From M3007 sp041736625 (GTDB lineage Bacteria; Bacteroidota; Bacteroidia; Chitinophagales; Saprospiraceae), in NCBI GenBank assembly GCA_041736625.1, contig JBGSTG010000051.1, positions 26,623 through 90,622 of the forward strand: a stretch of DNA of 64,000 bases. The letters are read 5' to 3'. The notes under the pieces are model-generated. The model saw only the letters and a list, made by a program, of their open reading frames with translations. It had not been told where the DNA came from and did not search any database. The position numbers and the translations under genes were made by a program. This document shows, piece after piece, positions 17,445 to 26,998 of this stretch. Numbering within the stretch: position 1 is the stretch's first letter; every line of letters begins with the position of its first letter.

Positions 17445-17474
17445 TTGTCGAATGGAGGCGGTTTTGTATTTTTG
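17445..17474 (+). promoter_or_regulatory. complete housekeeping promoter: TTG, 19 bp, TATTTTTG
   Basis: TTG at 17445-17447 and TATTTTTG at 17467-17474 have the 19-bp spacing typical of Bacteroidota promoters. It would transcribe the DUF5691-like fragment and the lipoprotein gene that follows. Confidence 0.6.
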
Positions 17475-17519
17475 CATCCTGGTCTGCGGATAACCGTCGA
17501 CCAATAACCGCCGACCCCG

Positions 17520-17762
17520 ATGTGGAACACCATCCTGCAAACCGCCATCGCCGGCACGGAGCGCCGCCCGTTGCCAACGCACCTTGCCGTGCGACTTGGT
17601 TTGTCTGTCGACGCGGACTTTTGGGACGTCGCCGCAGCCGCCCGACTCATGCACAAAGCGGGCGGACCACAGCCTGTTGTAGCGGAATTGTCCGGTGCAG
17701 CCGTCATAGAGGCAACGCCAACGGATGAAAATCCGTCAAAGGAGCATAATTCAACGCCATGA
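17520..17762 (+). CDS. short protein resembling the N-terminus of DUF5691, probably truncated
   Basis: The 80-residue product begins MWNTILQTAIAGTERRPLP and continues with a helix (FWDVAAAARLMHKAGGPQP). This matches the start of DUF5691 proteins, which are normally several hundred residues. Here the frame ends after a polar tail, so only the first ~55 residues have family character. It has a full promoter upstream, and its stop overlaps the next start as ATGA, so it may still be translated and couple to the lipoprotein. A degraded remnant is the simplest reading. I rest the family call on memory of the start motif. Confidence 0.4.
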   Translation: MWNTILQTAIAGTERRPLPTHLAVRLGLSVDADFWDVAAAARLMHKAGGPQPVVAELSGAAVIEATPTDENPSKEHNSTP

Positions 17763-18292
17763 ATCGCTGCTGCCGATTGACCGTGCCGATGATGCTTGCC
17801 CTGCTGGGACTTTTTTCCTGCAAAAAGGACGAGCTGAAGCCCGGGTTTGAGATGCCCTACCAGGCCACCTTCGACATCCCGCCGGGCATCAACGCCTTCG
17901 ACACCCACTATTTCAACCTTTTCAATATATCCAGTCAGTACCAGACTTTTCTGGCGCAGCAGGGCGTGCCCGACTCCCTGATTGTGTCCATCAACACCCA
18001 ACAGGCGGACATATCCGGTATTTTCGGCGACGAAAACTTCAACTTCATCCAGGAGGTCTCCATCCGCATTTTTGACGAGCGCAAGCCCGAAGACTGGCTG
18101 GAGATCGCTTACCGGGCGCCCACCCCGCTGGAGCCCGGCAACCGCCTGGACCTGATCCCTACCCTGGTAGACGCCAAACGATTCCTGCAAAATCCGCGCT
18201 TCAGCATTGCGGTGGTGCTCCGCCTGCGCCAGACCCCTCCGGTGGAAGTACCCGTCCGACTCAATCTGCTCATGCGCGCGCAATACCGGTAA
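17759..18292 (+). CDS. lipoprotein of unknown function
   Basis: The 177-residue protein has a signal with lipobox (LLGLFSCKKDE, lipid Cys21), then a beta-rich domain (GFEMPYQATFDIPPGINAF and IQEVSIRIFDER) that ends LLMRAQYR. No named family is recognised. The ATG overlaps the stop of the preceding short gene. It lies directly before hppD, which has its own promoter. Confidence 0.65.
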   Translation: MNRCCRLTVPMMLALLGLFSCKKDELKPGFEMPYQATFDIPPGINAFDTHYFNLFNISSQYQTFLAQQGVPDSLIVSINTQQADISGIFGDENFNFIQEVSIRIFDERKPEDWLEIAYRAPTPLEPGNRLDLIPTLVDAKRFLQNPRFSIAVVLRLRQTPPVEVPVRLNLLMRAQYR

Positions 18293-18297
18293 CGCCG

Positions 18298-18305
18298 TAC
18301 CTTTG
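18298..18305 (+). promoter_or_regulatory. TAnnTTTG promoter element for hppD
   Basis: TACCTTTG matches the -7 consensus, 26 bp before the ATG at 18332. Confidence 0.6.
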
Positions 18306-18331
18306 CCCAAACGGGATAAAAAATACGACCT

Positions 18332-19465
18332 ATGGATACCCTTACCAACACCGCTTCCGCCACCGCCCCCCAAATCAACGATTCATTTCCCATCAACGGA
18401 ACCGACCACCTCGAGTTCTACGTCGGCAACGCCAAACAAAGCGCCCTGTACTACCAGGCTGCTTTCGGCTTCGAATGGGTCGCCTACCTTGGGCCCGAAA
18501 CCGGCGTGCGCGACCGGGTGAGTTATGTGCTCCAGCAAGAAAAAATCCGGCTGGTGCTCACCTCCTCCCTGTTGCCCAACACGGAGATCGCCCGCCACGT
18601 GGCGCAGCACGGCGACGGCGTCAAGGTGCTGGCCCTTTGGGTCGACGACGCCGAGAAAGCCTGGATGACCGCCGTGGAGCGCGGCGCCGAAGATGCCTTT
18701 TCGCCGCACACCAAACGCGACGAACACGGCGAAGTGGTGCTGGCTGCCGTGAAAACGTACGGAGAAACCATCCACACCTTTGTAGAACGCCACCAATACA
18801 ACGGCCCCTTCATGCCCGGCTATGAAGCGCGCAAAAGCGTTTATCCGGCTCAATCGGTTGGACTGAAGTACGTTGATCACTGCGTCGGCAACGTCGAACT
18901 GGGCGCCATGAACAAATGGGTGAAGTTTTACCAGGATGTGATGGGTTTCAAATTGCTCATCACCTTCGACGACAAGGACATTTCCACGGAATACACAGCA
19001 CTGATGTCGAAGGTGGTGTCCAACGGCAATGGATACATCAAATTCCCCATCAACGAACCGGCGAAGGGCAAGAAAAAAAGCCAGATCGAGGAATATCTCG
19101 ACTTTTACCGCGGCGCCGGCGTCCAACACATCGCCGTAGCTACTGACAACATCATTGAAACCGTCGGCCAAATGCGGAAAAACGGCGTGGACTTCCTGTA
19201 CGTCCCCGAAACCTATTACGACGACGTGCCCGAGCGCGTCGGGCACATCGAGGAAGACCTCGAGGCCATCAAACGCCTCAACATCCTGGTCGACCGCGAC
19301 GAAGACGGATACCTCCTGCAGATATTCACCAAACCGGTGCAGGATCGCCCCACCGTTTTTTTTGAAATTATCCAGCGACACGGCGCCCGCTCTTTTGGCA
19401 AAGGCAACTTCAAAGCCCTGTTCGAAGCCATCGAACGCGAACAAGAACTAAGAGGAACCCTCTAA
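18332..19465 (+). CDS. hppD: 4-hydroxyphenylpyruvate dioxygenase
   Basis: The 377-residue protein has the two vicinal-oxygen-chelate domains of HPPD. The second has the iron ligands His183 (YVDHCVGNV), His266 (GVQHIAVAT) and Glu345 (FFEIIQRHG), and the FxxKGNF-like end (SFGKGNFKALFEAIE). The enzyme converts 4-hydroxyphenylpyruvate to homogentisate in tyrosine degradation. The partners homogentisate dioxygenase and fumarylacetoacetase are not in the window. All iron ligands are present, and length is normal. Its stop is followed by 55 bp with a heptad array. Confidence 0.97.
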   Translation: MDTLTNTASATAPQINDSFPINGTDHLEFYVGNAKQSALYYQAAFGFEWVAYLGPETGVRDRVSYVLQQEKIRLVLTSSLLPNTEIARHVAQHGDGVKVLALWVDDAEKAWMTAVERGAEDAFSPHTKRDEHGEVVLAAVKTYGETIHTFVERHQYNGPFMPGYEARKSVYPAQSVGLKYVDHCVGNVELGAMNKWVKFYQDVMGFKLLITFDDKDISTEYTALMSKVVSNGNGYIKFPINEPAKGKKKSQIEEYLDFYRGAGVQHIAVATDNIIETVGQMRKNGVDFLYVPETYYDDVPERVGHIEEDLEAIKRLNILVDRDEDGYLLQIFTKPVQDRPTVFFEIIQRHGARSFGKGNFKALFEAIEREQELRGTL

Positions 19466-19470
19466 ACCAC

Positions 19471-19520
19471 CCACGACCGACGACCGACGACCGACCGCCG
19501 ACGACCGACAGCCGATAGCC
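19471..19520 (-). repeat. heptanucleotide array (RTCGGYN)n after the histidine kinase gene
   Basis: About seven 7-bp units. On the minus strand it starts GGCTATCGG directly after the histidine kinase stop codon. The array fills the gap between the convergent hppD and kinase genes. Confidence 0.8.
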
Positions 19521-21395
19521 TCACTCCGCCACCAGCAAAGGCAGCAACACTTCCACCCGGGTTCCGGTTTCGCGGCCCTTGGTCAGGTCGGCGCGATCGG
19601 CGATGCGAATGTGGTCGCGCAGGTTGTTTTTCTGAAGGCTGTGCAGGAGGCGCAGGCGTTCGCGGGTGATTTCCATTCCGCGCGACCGGTGTTCTGTAAA
19701 AAAAGGTTGTTGCAACAGCTGCTCTTCCCTTCCGCGGTTGTACCCCACCCCGTCGTCTTCGAGGATGGCCAGCAGGGTGTTGGCGTGCGGCGACAGGGAG
19801 AAGGTGATGTTCAACGTGCCTTTTTCCCGCGTTTTCAGGCCGTGCTCAATCGCATTTTCCACAAAAGGTTGCAGAATCATGGTCGGTATGTAAAGTTCCG
19901 AGGGGTCGGCAGCGTCGGGGGTATGGATAAAAAAGGATAGGCGGCCCCGGAAGCGGAGCTTGTTGTTGATGTCGAGGTATCTTTCCAGAAAGTCGATCTC
20001 CTGCTCGAGGTCAACCACTTCCTTCTCCGAGTAGTCGAGCGTTTGCCGCATGAGCAGGGCGAATTTGGCCAGGTAGCTGACGGCTTCTTCGTTTTTGGCC
20101 GAGGAGATGAGGCCCTGTATGGCATTCAGGGCGTTGAAGAGGAAGTGAGGGTTCATCTGGGCGCGCAGGGCCCGTGCCTGCAGGCTGGTGACGCGCAGTT
20201 TGGCCAATTGGGCCTCTTTGCGGATGGTGTCGAGTTGATGCCGCGCCTCCAGTTCTTCGCGCTCGCTGTCGCGCACGCTTTGCAGGTAAAAAGCCTGGAG
20301 TTCGGTGGCGCGAAACTGCCATTGATAGGCGTCGTCGAACTTACCCAATTCGGCGTTGATGCCGCCCAGCAGTTGGCATACCTGCGCGAGGTGGTGGGCG
20401 TCGGCGCCTTTTTCGCCGTAGGCGTACGCCTTTTTGAGCGTGGCGGCGGCGCCTTGCAGGTCGTTTTGCTGCGACATCAGTTCGGCGCGCATCCGTTCGA
20501 TTTTGGACAGGTTGGTGTAATCCGCAGGTTTGGTGTGCGAAGAAAACTGGTCGGCGGCTTCGTCGTACAGCCGCATGGCCTCCTCCGTTTTGTTCTCCAG
20601 GAACGCCAGCAAGCCGAGGTTGGCCAACGCCAGGGCGCGCACCTCCGGGTCGTCGTCGTCTTCGGCGATCAGCAATACCCGCCGGAAGCATTGGTATGCC
20701 TGGGAATTGTCGGACTGGGCGAGCGCTGCCCGCCCGGCGTTCAGGTAGTGCCAGGGGAGGCGGGGACGCAGGTTGTGGGTTTCCACCAATGGCAGGACGC
20801 GCAGGAAGGCGTCCAGGCTCTTTTCTTCCTCATCCAGCCGGAGGTACAACTCACCCAACCCGCTGAGTACCAGGGAGAGCAGGTAGTAGTCTTTGAGGGC
20901 CGCCCGCTCACCCAAGATGGTCAGTCCTTTTTCCGCGTCCAACAGGCTTTGCAAGGCCAGCCGGAGGTTGCCCAGGTGCAGGTGCAAAAAGCCCTCCCGA
21001 CCCGAAAGATGGGCCAACAAACGGGCGTCGGGGTGATTGTTGAGGTGGTTTCGCGCTTTGTCCAGGCAAGCCTGGGCTTCGGCCCATTGGCGCTGGTTCA
21101 GGTGCACCGCCGCCGCGTCGATCCAGGCATCGGCCATTCCGAAAGGGTCGGTTAGCCGTTCACAAATGGCCAAAACCTCCACCGTATGCGCGAGGGAGCG
21201 TTCATAGTGATGCCATTGGTTTTCGAGAAAAGCACCTATCCGGTGGTAGGTCAGGCGAACAGGATAGGGCAGGTCGGGCGCGTCGGCCTCTGCAAGTTCT
21301 TCAAGCAGCACTTTGGCGCGTTGGAAATCGGTGAAGGCCGCGCGCTCCAACTCATCGCAAGCCGTTTTTGCCGACTTCATTCGGGCGTTGTTCAT
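19521..21395 (-). CDS. TPR-containing LytS-type sensor histidine kinase, cytoplasmic
   Basis: The protein (about 624 residues from the ATG at 21395; another ATG lies at 21410) starts with an array of TPR-like helical pairs (about 20-370), then a coiled-coil linker (SVRDSEREELEARHQLD), then the His_kinase dimerisation box MNPHFLFNALN with phospho-acceptor His417, and the ATPase with N-box ENAIEHGL and DDGVGYN. No membrane helix or signal is present, which is unusual for LytS-type kinases. The partner LytTR response regulator is not adjacent. The TPR region probably senses through a protein partner. Confidence 0.92.
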   Translation of the reverse strand: MNNARMKSAKTACDELERAAFTDFQRAKVLLEELAEADAPDLPYPVRLTYHRIGAFLENQWHHYERSLAHTVEVLAICERLTDPFGMADAWIDAAAVHLNQRQWAEAQACLDKARNHLNNHPDARLLAHLSGREGFLHLHLGNLRLALQSLLDAEKGLTILGERAALKDYYLLSLVLSGLGELYLRLDEEEKSLDAFLRVLPLVETHNLRPRLPWHYLNAGRAALAQSDNSQAYQCFRRVLLIAEDDDDPEVRALALANLGLLAFLENKTEEAMRLYDEAADQFSSHTKPADYTNLSKIERMRAELMSQQNDLQGAAATLKKAYAYGEKGADAHHLAQVCQLLGGINAELGKFDDAYQWQFRATELQAFYLQSVRDSEREELEARHQLDTIRKEAQLAKLRVTSLQARALRAQMNPHFLFNALNAIQGLISSAKNEEAVSYLAKFALLMRQTLDYSEKEVVDLEQEIDFLERYLDINNKLRFRGRLSFFIHTPDAADPSELYIPTMILQPFVENAIEHGLKTREKGTLNITFSLSPHANTLLAILEDDGVGYNRGREEQLLQQPFFTEHRSRGMEITRERLRLLHSLQKNNLRDHIRIADRADLTKGRETGTRVEVLLPLLVAE

Positions 21396-21434
21396 GCCGC
21401 TAAGGTACACGCAGCTTTTGTATGCGGACGGATA

Positions 21435-21599
21435 TCAGCCTTCATCCTCCATATCCCCCAGCGAATATTGGTCGGGTTTCAAGCGGTACTTGGTTTTTTC
21501 TACCGGTTTGAGTTTTTTCTTGCGTTGGTCCTCCTGCTTTATGTCGCGGGCTTCGAACTTGCGCATTTCTTGTTTTCTACTCTTTTCCCAGTGTTTCAT
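21435..21599 (-). CDS. small charged protein of unknown function (54 residues)
   Basis: The 54-residue peptide begins MKHWEKSRKQEMRKFEARD and is dominated by Lys, Arg, Glu and Asp, with the KKKLKPVEKTKYRLKPDQY block. It is likely an RNA- or ribosome-associated or structural peptide, but I do not recognise it. A strong promoter at 21691-21720 on the same strand is 90 bp upstream and supports expression. The longer GTG-started frame from 21689 is less likely because its added residues lack charge bias. Confidence 0.5.
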   Translation of the reverse strand: MKHWEKSRKQEMRKFEARDIKQEDQRKKKLKPVEKTKYRLKPDQYSLGDMEDEG

Positions 21600-21690
21600 G
21601 GCAAAAAGAATTTGACGGGCTTTTAGATAAAGTTTCGGGTTGGTGTAAAAAAACGCGTGATAACCGCTGGGGCAACACCCATTCACCACA

Positions 21691-21720
21691 CAAAAGTACT
21701 CCTTTTACCGTTCAATACAA
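21691..21720 (-). promoter_or_regulatory. complete housekeeping promoter for the 54-residue protein
   Basis: On the minus strand TTG at 21720-21718, 19 bp, then TACTTTTG at 21698-21691, an exact match to TTG-n19-TAnnTTTG. Confidence 0.6.
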
Positions 21721-21732
21721 GACCTGTTATTG

Positions 21733-22716
21733 TTAAATTTTTGCTTCCGCCGATATTTTTGGCTTGATATACAACGACAAGACGATGCCCAAGGCCAGCA
21801 GACCTGCAATAATGCCCAAGGACAGGCCGATCGGAAGGTAGATGTGCAGCGGAATGAGGATCATTTTGATGCCAATGTAGAAAAGAATGGCAATCAGGCT
21901 GTACTTCAGATAAATGAACCGGTCCAGCACATTGGCCAGCAGAAAATACAGCGACCGGAGCCCCAATATGGCAAAAATATTGGATGAAAACACCAAAAAC
22001 GGATCCGTCGTGATCGAAAATACCGCCGGTACGGAGTCGAAGGCAAACATAATATCGGTCGTTTCCACCACCAGCAAGGCGACGAAAAGGGGTGTTACCG
22101 CCGGGCGGCCCTTTTCACGGGCAAAAAACCGGCCCCGGAAGTGGCTGCGCGTAACCGGGTAGAAACGCTTGATCGTCCGTATGGCAATGTGGTCATGCAC
22201 GTCGGTATCCTCACCGTGCCGGTGACGAAGCATTTTCCAGGCGGAATACAACAACAAGGCGCCAAAAACATAAAACAGGCTTTCAAACCGGTGAACCAGG
22301 GTGATGCCCACGGCAATCAGCAACCCCCGGAATACAATCACCCCGATAATCCCCCAAAAGAGAATCCGGTGCTGGTACATACGGGGCACCTGCAACTGCA
22401 CGAACACCAGCGCCATCACAAACAGGTTGTCTACGCTCAGCGATAGCTCCAGCAAATAGCCCGTCAGGTATTTCAGCGCAGCCTCCCAACCACCCATGAC
22501 TTCCAGTTCGCTGCCGCCCAAACCAAACCAGTGGTGTTCGTAGGCCCCGAAAATGAAAAATGAAAACGATAATCCCAGTGCAATCCAGATGGAAGAGCTC
22601 ACCATGGCCTCTGTCATGTTGGGCGTGTGCGCCTTTTTGTTAAAAACGCCCAGGTCTACCGCCATCAAAAGGCCAATAACTACGATAAAAATCAGCCACA
22701 CTATCGACTCAGCCAT
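21733..22716 (-). CDS. TerC family integral membrane protein (Alx-like)
   Basis: The 327-residue protein has about nine membrane helices and the TerC signatures: LELSLSVDNLFVMALVF near residue 95 and TTDIMFAFDSVPAVFSIT near residue 220, which carry the metal-site Asp residues. Relatives such as Alx and YceF export manganese or other divalent cations and often respond to alkaline pH or Mn. I see no yybP-ykoY riboswitch upstream. A small hairpin (22756-22796) is the only structure before the ATG. The metal ligand residues are intact. Confidence 0.92.
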   Translation of the reverse strand: MAESIVWLIFIVVIGLLMAVDLGVFNKKAHTPNMTEAMVSSSIWIALGLSFSFFIFGAYEHHWFGLGGSELEVMGGWEAALKYLTGYLLELSLSVDNLFVMALVFVQLQVPRMYQHRILFWGIIGVIVFRGLLIAVGITLVHRFESLFYVFGALLLYSAWKMLRHRHGEDTDVHDHIAIRTIKRFYPVTRSHFRGRFFAREKGRPAVTPLFVALLVVETTDIMFAFDSVPAVFSITTDPFLVFSSNIFAILGLRSLYFLLANVLDRFIYLKYSLIAILFYIGIKMILIPLHIYLPIGLSLGIIAGLLALGIVLSLYIKPKISAEAKI

Positions 22717-22755
22717 GTATCCGCGCTATGTTGAATTTGTTTTGTTCCTGTAGGG

Positions 22756-22796
22756 GTGAGGTGTCCAGACGCAAAGTTGACCCTTCGTCACCTCAC
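22756..22796. other. 8-bp palindrome arms between divergent genes
   Basis: GTGAGGTG at 22756-22763 pairs exactly with CACCTCAC at 22789-22796 across a 25-bp loop. It lies between the divergent TerC gene and the S8 protease gene and could be an operator or a leader stem. Confidence 0.4.
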
Positions 22797-22915
22797 TGCG
22801 CAATGCGTTAAAGGTGGAAACCGGGAGAAATGGCTAAGTTCTGACAATTCTTAAACCTTCCATACCTTTAGTCGGTTCATTCCTTGCCAAATCCACTGAC
22901 TTTCTGTGTGCAACC

Positions 22916-25900
22916 ATGAAAAAAACTGCTACCCTCCTTGTATTTGCCCTCGCTGTCACCGCTTTGTCCGGACAGCCGCTGACGCCCGTTCATTTTTCCT
23001 GGGGAACGGCGTATTTCCCCGATAACGCCCCCGTCTTCCTGAACGCCCCCCCAATCACCGAAGCAGAGCGCGACGCCGGCATGTACGTCCGCTATCTACG
23101 GTTCGAACAGCTTCCCGACAGCGAGGAACGCAAACGGGCTGCCGACCAGGGGCTGCAATGGATCGGTTACGTGCACCCGAACACCTGGCTGGCGGCCATT
23201 CCGCAGTCGCTCGACCTGTCAACGCTGGCCAACGGCAAGCTGCGCAGCGTGGTGCCGGTTGACCCGGAATGGAAACTCGCCAAATCATTGCGCGAAAAGC
23301 CCTGGGACACCTGGGCGCTGGACGGCGACCGACTGCGGATAAACCTGAAAGTTTACCCCCACGTTCCCTTCGAATCGGCCGTATCCTGGCTGGAGGCGGA
23401 AGACGTCGACATCCATAAAAAAGCGCCCCGCAACGGAATGCTGACTGTGGCTATACCCGAAGCCGACCTCCTGCGCATAGCGGCCCTCCCTTACGTACAG
23501 TTCATGGAACGCATACCTCCTCCCGGCAAACCCGAAGACACCAACGGCCGGGCCATTCACCGGGCCAATACCCTCGATTCCGACAGCCCGCTGGGAAAAC
23601 ACTACAACGGCGCCGGTGTGCGGGTGCTGGTGCGCGACGACGGCAACGTGGGCCCGCACATCGACTTCGCCGGCAGACAGACGGACCTCAGCCGGCGCGA
23701 CAACGGCACCCACGGCGACGGCGTGGCGGGCATCATGGCAGGCGCAGGCAACCTCAACCCGCAAAACAAGGGCATGGCCTCCGGCGCCGAACTGTACGTG
23801 CTCAACTACGAGGCCGATTTCAACGACGAAACGCTGCCGCTTCACATCACCGACAATGTGCGGGTGACCAACTCCTCCTACTCCGACGGCTGCAACGAGG
23901 GCTATACTTTCGCCTCCGAAACGGTCGACGCACAACTGTATGAATTCCCTACCCTGATGCACGTTTTCTCCGCCGGCAACTCCAACGGCCAAAGCTGCGG
24001 CTACGGCGCCGGCGACCAATGGGGAAACATCACCGGTGGGCATAAAATGGCCAAAAATGCGATCGCCACCGCCAACCTGAACGCCGAAAGCGCGCTGGAA
24101 CCCACCTCCAGCCGGGGGCCGGCGCACGACGGACGCTTGAAGCCCGACATCGCGGCGCACGGACAAGGACAGGTATCCACCGACCCCAACAACCAATACC
24201 AGGTTTTCGGCGGCACCTCAGGGGCCGCCCCCGGCATTGCCGGCTGCATGGCCCAACTCATGCATGCCTATCAAGCGTTGAACAACGGCGAAGAACCGGA
24301 AGCCGGTTTGATCAAAGCCGCCATCCTCAACACCGCCAATGACCAGGGCAATACGGGGCCCGACTTCAAATTCGGATGGGGACACATCAACGCCGCTCGC
24401 GCCCTGGAGGTCATCGAACGCAACACCTGGGTCAAAGGCATGGTCGACCAGGGCGGCGTGCAGACCCACACCATCAATATTCCCAACAACGCCCTGAACG
24501 TCCGCTTCATGCTCTTGTGGGTCGACCCGCCCGCAGCCCCCTTCGCCGGAAAAGCGCTGGTGAACGACCTGGATGTCGCTGTCGTTGCCCCCGACGCCGC
24601 CACCCACCTGCCGTGGCTGCTGAACCCCACCCCGGATCCGGTGTTGCTGGATCAGCCTGCCGGAAACGGGCGCGACTCGCTGAACAACATGGAACAGGTG
24701 TCCATCAGCACGCCTTTGCCCGGCGTCTACACGGTGACTGTTCGCGGATTTGAGGTGCCGCAAGGCCCGCAAGGGTATTTTTTGGTGTGGTTTGTCGAAA
24801 CGAACGAGGTCAAGCTGACCTATCCCACAGGCGGAGAGTCCCTCGTGCCCGGCGAAACCTTGCGATTCCACTGGGATGCGGGGGTGAACGGGTCGCCGAT
24901 CGATTTGTCGTATTCGGAAGACGGGGGCGCCACCTTTCAGCCCATCATCACGCTTCCGGGTGACCGGCGCACCCACAACTGGGTGGTGCCCAACACCGTG
25001 AGCGGGCAGGTGCATTTTTTGCTCGCCCGGGGCGCCGACCGCGACACCACCGACTTTTTTTGCTCTATTGCCCCCGTTCCCAAAAATATGCAAATCACGA
25101 AGGTGTGTCCCGACTCCCTCACCATTGTCTACACGCCGGTGAACGACACCTTGTCCTTTACAGGCTACCTGCTCGGCGACAAGTACATGGAACCCCTGCG
25201 CACCAGTGACCCGGGCGACGGCACAATCACTTTGCCGATCACCCAATCGCATCTTGAAAACTGGGTGGCCGTGTCGGCAACCCACGCCAACGGACTGACC
25301 GGCCGCCGCTCCAACGCCGTCCGCTGGCCAGGCGGACTCAAAAACTGCCCCCAGCCCGAAGACGCAGCCCTGGCCGCCTTGCTCCAGCCCGCCGAAGGCG
25401 CATTTGTGGCTTGCAGCCCCGCCGACGTGCCGGTGACCGTCCGGGTGCAAAACCAAGGGACCAGCCCCTTCTCCGGCGCCCAAATCCACTATCAACTGAA
25501 CAACAACCCGGTGGTAACGGAACCACTGCCCGATTGGGCTCCCGGAACCGATACCAGCTTTACCTTCGCTCAACGGCTCAACCTGGTGGCCGGCGGCGTC
25601 ATAAATTTGCGCGTTTGGACCAATTTTCCAGGCGAAGATTATTCCTACAACGACACCCTGACCACCTCGCTCCCCGTCGTCATCCAGACGGTGAACAGTT
25701 TTTTCAAACAAACTTTCGAGAGCACCACCTTCCCGCCGGCCGGATGGGCGGTCGGCAACCCGGATAACGGCATCACCTGGGTGCGGTCGCCCAACGAATT
25801 CAATGTCACCGGGTCATCGGGAACATCTACCCGGGCAGCCGTACTCAACGCGCGGGTGTACGAAGCGCGTGGGCAGAGGGACGCCTTGTACCTGCCGCCG

Positions 25901-26998
25901 GTCGATTTGAGCGGACTGACCAATCCCGGATTGCGGTTCGATGTGGCGCATGCCCTGGTGGGCTCGGGGCGCGCAGATACGCTGCGTGTGGAATTGTTCC
26001 CCAATTGCGACATGACCGCCGCGCCGGTCGTTTTGTGGGAAAAAGCCGGTCTCGACCTGGCTACCGCGCCAAGCACCAACTTCAACTTCGTGCCGGACAA
26101 AAGCAATGAATGGCGCATTCAACTCATTCCGCTCGACTCGTTCGCAAACCAGTCGGTTATCCTCCGCTTTTTGGCGGTCAACGACAATGGAAACAACATC
26201 TGGGTCGACAATATAGAGCTGCTCAACGCCACGCCTATCCCGCCCGCAGCGTCCATTTTAACCCCTTCCGACACCGTTTGCAGAAATAAAAACACGGCGT
26301 TCTCCGCCGCAGTCCAGGACAACTTCACCACCTATACCTGGAATTTCGGCTCCTTCTCGTTGCCCCCCAGCGCCTCGGGCCCCGGCCCTCACCAGGTCGC
26401 ATTCTCCACCCCGGGATTGAAAAAGGTGCGGCTTTTTGTGACTAACCCCGCCGGCGCCGATACGGCGGAGTTCAATCTGTTTGTCCGCAACATTCCATCG
26501 GCCGGTTTTACCGCCTCGACAGCAGGCCTGACGGCTTCATTCACCAATATTTCGACGAATGCACAAAGCTATCAGTGGGACTTTGGCGACGGAAACACCA
26601 GCACGGCAACCAACCCGATGCATACCTACGCCAGCTACGGCATTTACCCGGTACGCCTGCAAGCCTCCAGCGACTGCGGCCTCACACAGATGGAACAAAC
26701 CGTTTCACTCACCGTTGGCCTGTCGGAACCGGATGCGCCGTTCACCATGCAGGTTTTACCCAACCCCAATGCCGGCAGTTTTCAGGTGGCAGTGCAAAGC
26801 GCCGCCGGCGGGTCGGCGCAGCTGTGGCTGTTCGACCCCCAGGGCAGGCGCCTGCTGGACCAGCAGCTTGAGCTGATCGCAGGCGGTACAGTGAACATTC
26901 CTGTTGAAGGGTTGATGCCGGCGCCTGGGGTGTACCGATTGCAAGTGGTGATGGCGCAGGGAACGAGGAGTGTTCCGGTGGTTGTTGGCTATCGGTAG
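22916..26998 (+). CDS. secreted subtilisin-like serine protease with PKD-type domain and T9SS sorting domain
   Basis: The 1,360-residue protein starts with a signal peptide (KTATLLVFALAVTALSGQ). An S8 peptidase follows with catalytic Asp241 (VLVRDDGN), His266 (NGTHGDGV) and Ser435 (GGTSGAAPG). After it come beta domains: a PPC/P-type region (residues ~520-640), a long Ig-like and carbohydrate-type stretch to ~1120, a PKD domain (YQWDFGDGNTST) and a type A T9SS sorting domain (LPNPNAGSF) at the end. The triad is complete, so a secreted or surface-anchored protease is expected. TACCTTTA at 22863 resembles the promoter element. The stop codon lies inside the following heptad array. Confidence 0.94.
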   Translation: MKKTATLLVFALAVTALSGQPLTPVHFSWGTAYFPDNAPVFLNAPPITEAERDAGMYVRYLRFEQLPDSEERKRAADQGLQWIGYVHPNTWLAAIPQSLDLSTLANGKLRSVVPVDPEWKLAKSLREKPWDTWALDGDRLRINLKVYPHVPFESAVSWLEAEDVDIHKKAPRNGMLTVAIPEADLLRIAALPYVQFMERIPPPGKPEDTNGRAIHRANTLDSDSPLGKHYNGAGVRVLVRDDGNVGPHIDFAGRQTDLSRRDNGTHGDGVAGIMAGAGNLNPQNKGMASGAELYVLNYEADFNDETLPLHITDNVRVTNSSYSDGCNEGYTFASETVDAQLYEFPTLMHVFSAGNSNGQSCGYGAGDQWGNITGGHKMAKNAIATANLNAESALEPTSSRGPAHDGRLKPDIAAHGQGQVSTDPNNQYQVFGGTSGAAPGIAGCMAQLMHAYQALNNGEEPEAGLIKAAILNTANDQGNTGPDFKFGWGHINAARALEVIERNTWVKGMVDQGGVQTHTINIPNNALNVRFMLLWVDPPAAPFAGKALVNDLDVAVVAPDAATHLPWLLNPTPDPVLLDQPAGNGRDSLNNMEQVSISTPLPGVYTVTVRGFEVPQGPQGYFLVWFVETNEVKLTYPTGGESLVPGETLRFHWDAGVNGSPIDLSYSEDGGATFQPIITLPGDRRTHNWVVPNTVSGQVHFLLARGADRDTTDFFCSIAPVPKNMQITKVCPDSLTIVYTPVNDTLSFTGYLLGDKYMEPLRTSDPGDGTITLPITQSHLENWVAVSATHANGLTGRRSNAVRWPGGLKNCPQPEDAALAALLQPAEGAFVACSPADVPVTVRVQNQGTSPFSGAQIHYQLNNNPVVTEPLPDWAPGTDTSFTFAQRLNLVAGGVINLRVWTNFPGEDYSYNDTLTTSLPVVIQTVNSFFKQTFESTTFPPAGWAVGNPDNGITWVRSPNEFNVTGSSGTSTRAAVLNARVYEARGQRDALYLPPVDLSGLTNPGLRFDVAHALVGSGRADTLRVELFPNCDMTAAPVVLWEKAGLDLATAPSTNFNFVPDKSNEWRIQLIPLDSFANQSVILRFLAVNDNGNNIWVDNIELLNATPIPPAASILTPSDTVCRNKNTAFSAAVQDNFTTYTWNFGSFSLPPSASGPGPHQVAFSTPGLKKVRLFVTNPAGADTAEFNLFVRNIPSAGFTASTAGLTASFTNISTNAQSYQWDFGDGNTSTATNPMHTYASYGIYPVRLQASSDCGLTQMEQTVSLTVGLSEPDAPFTMQVLPNPNAGSFQVAVQSAAGGSAQLWLFDPQGRRLLDQQLELIAGGTVNIPVEGLMPAPGVYRLQVVMAQGTRSVPVVVGYR

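Noticed and set aside
22756..22915. yybP-ykoY (Mn) riboswitch before the TerC gene
   Set aside because: None of its conserved loops is recognised. Only a simple 8-bp hairpin is present.
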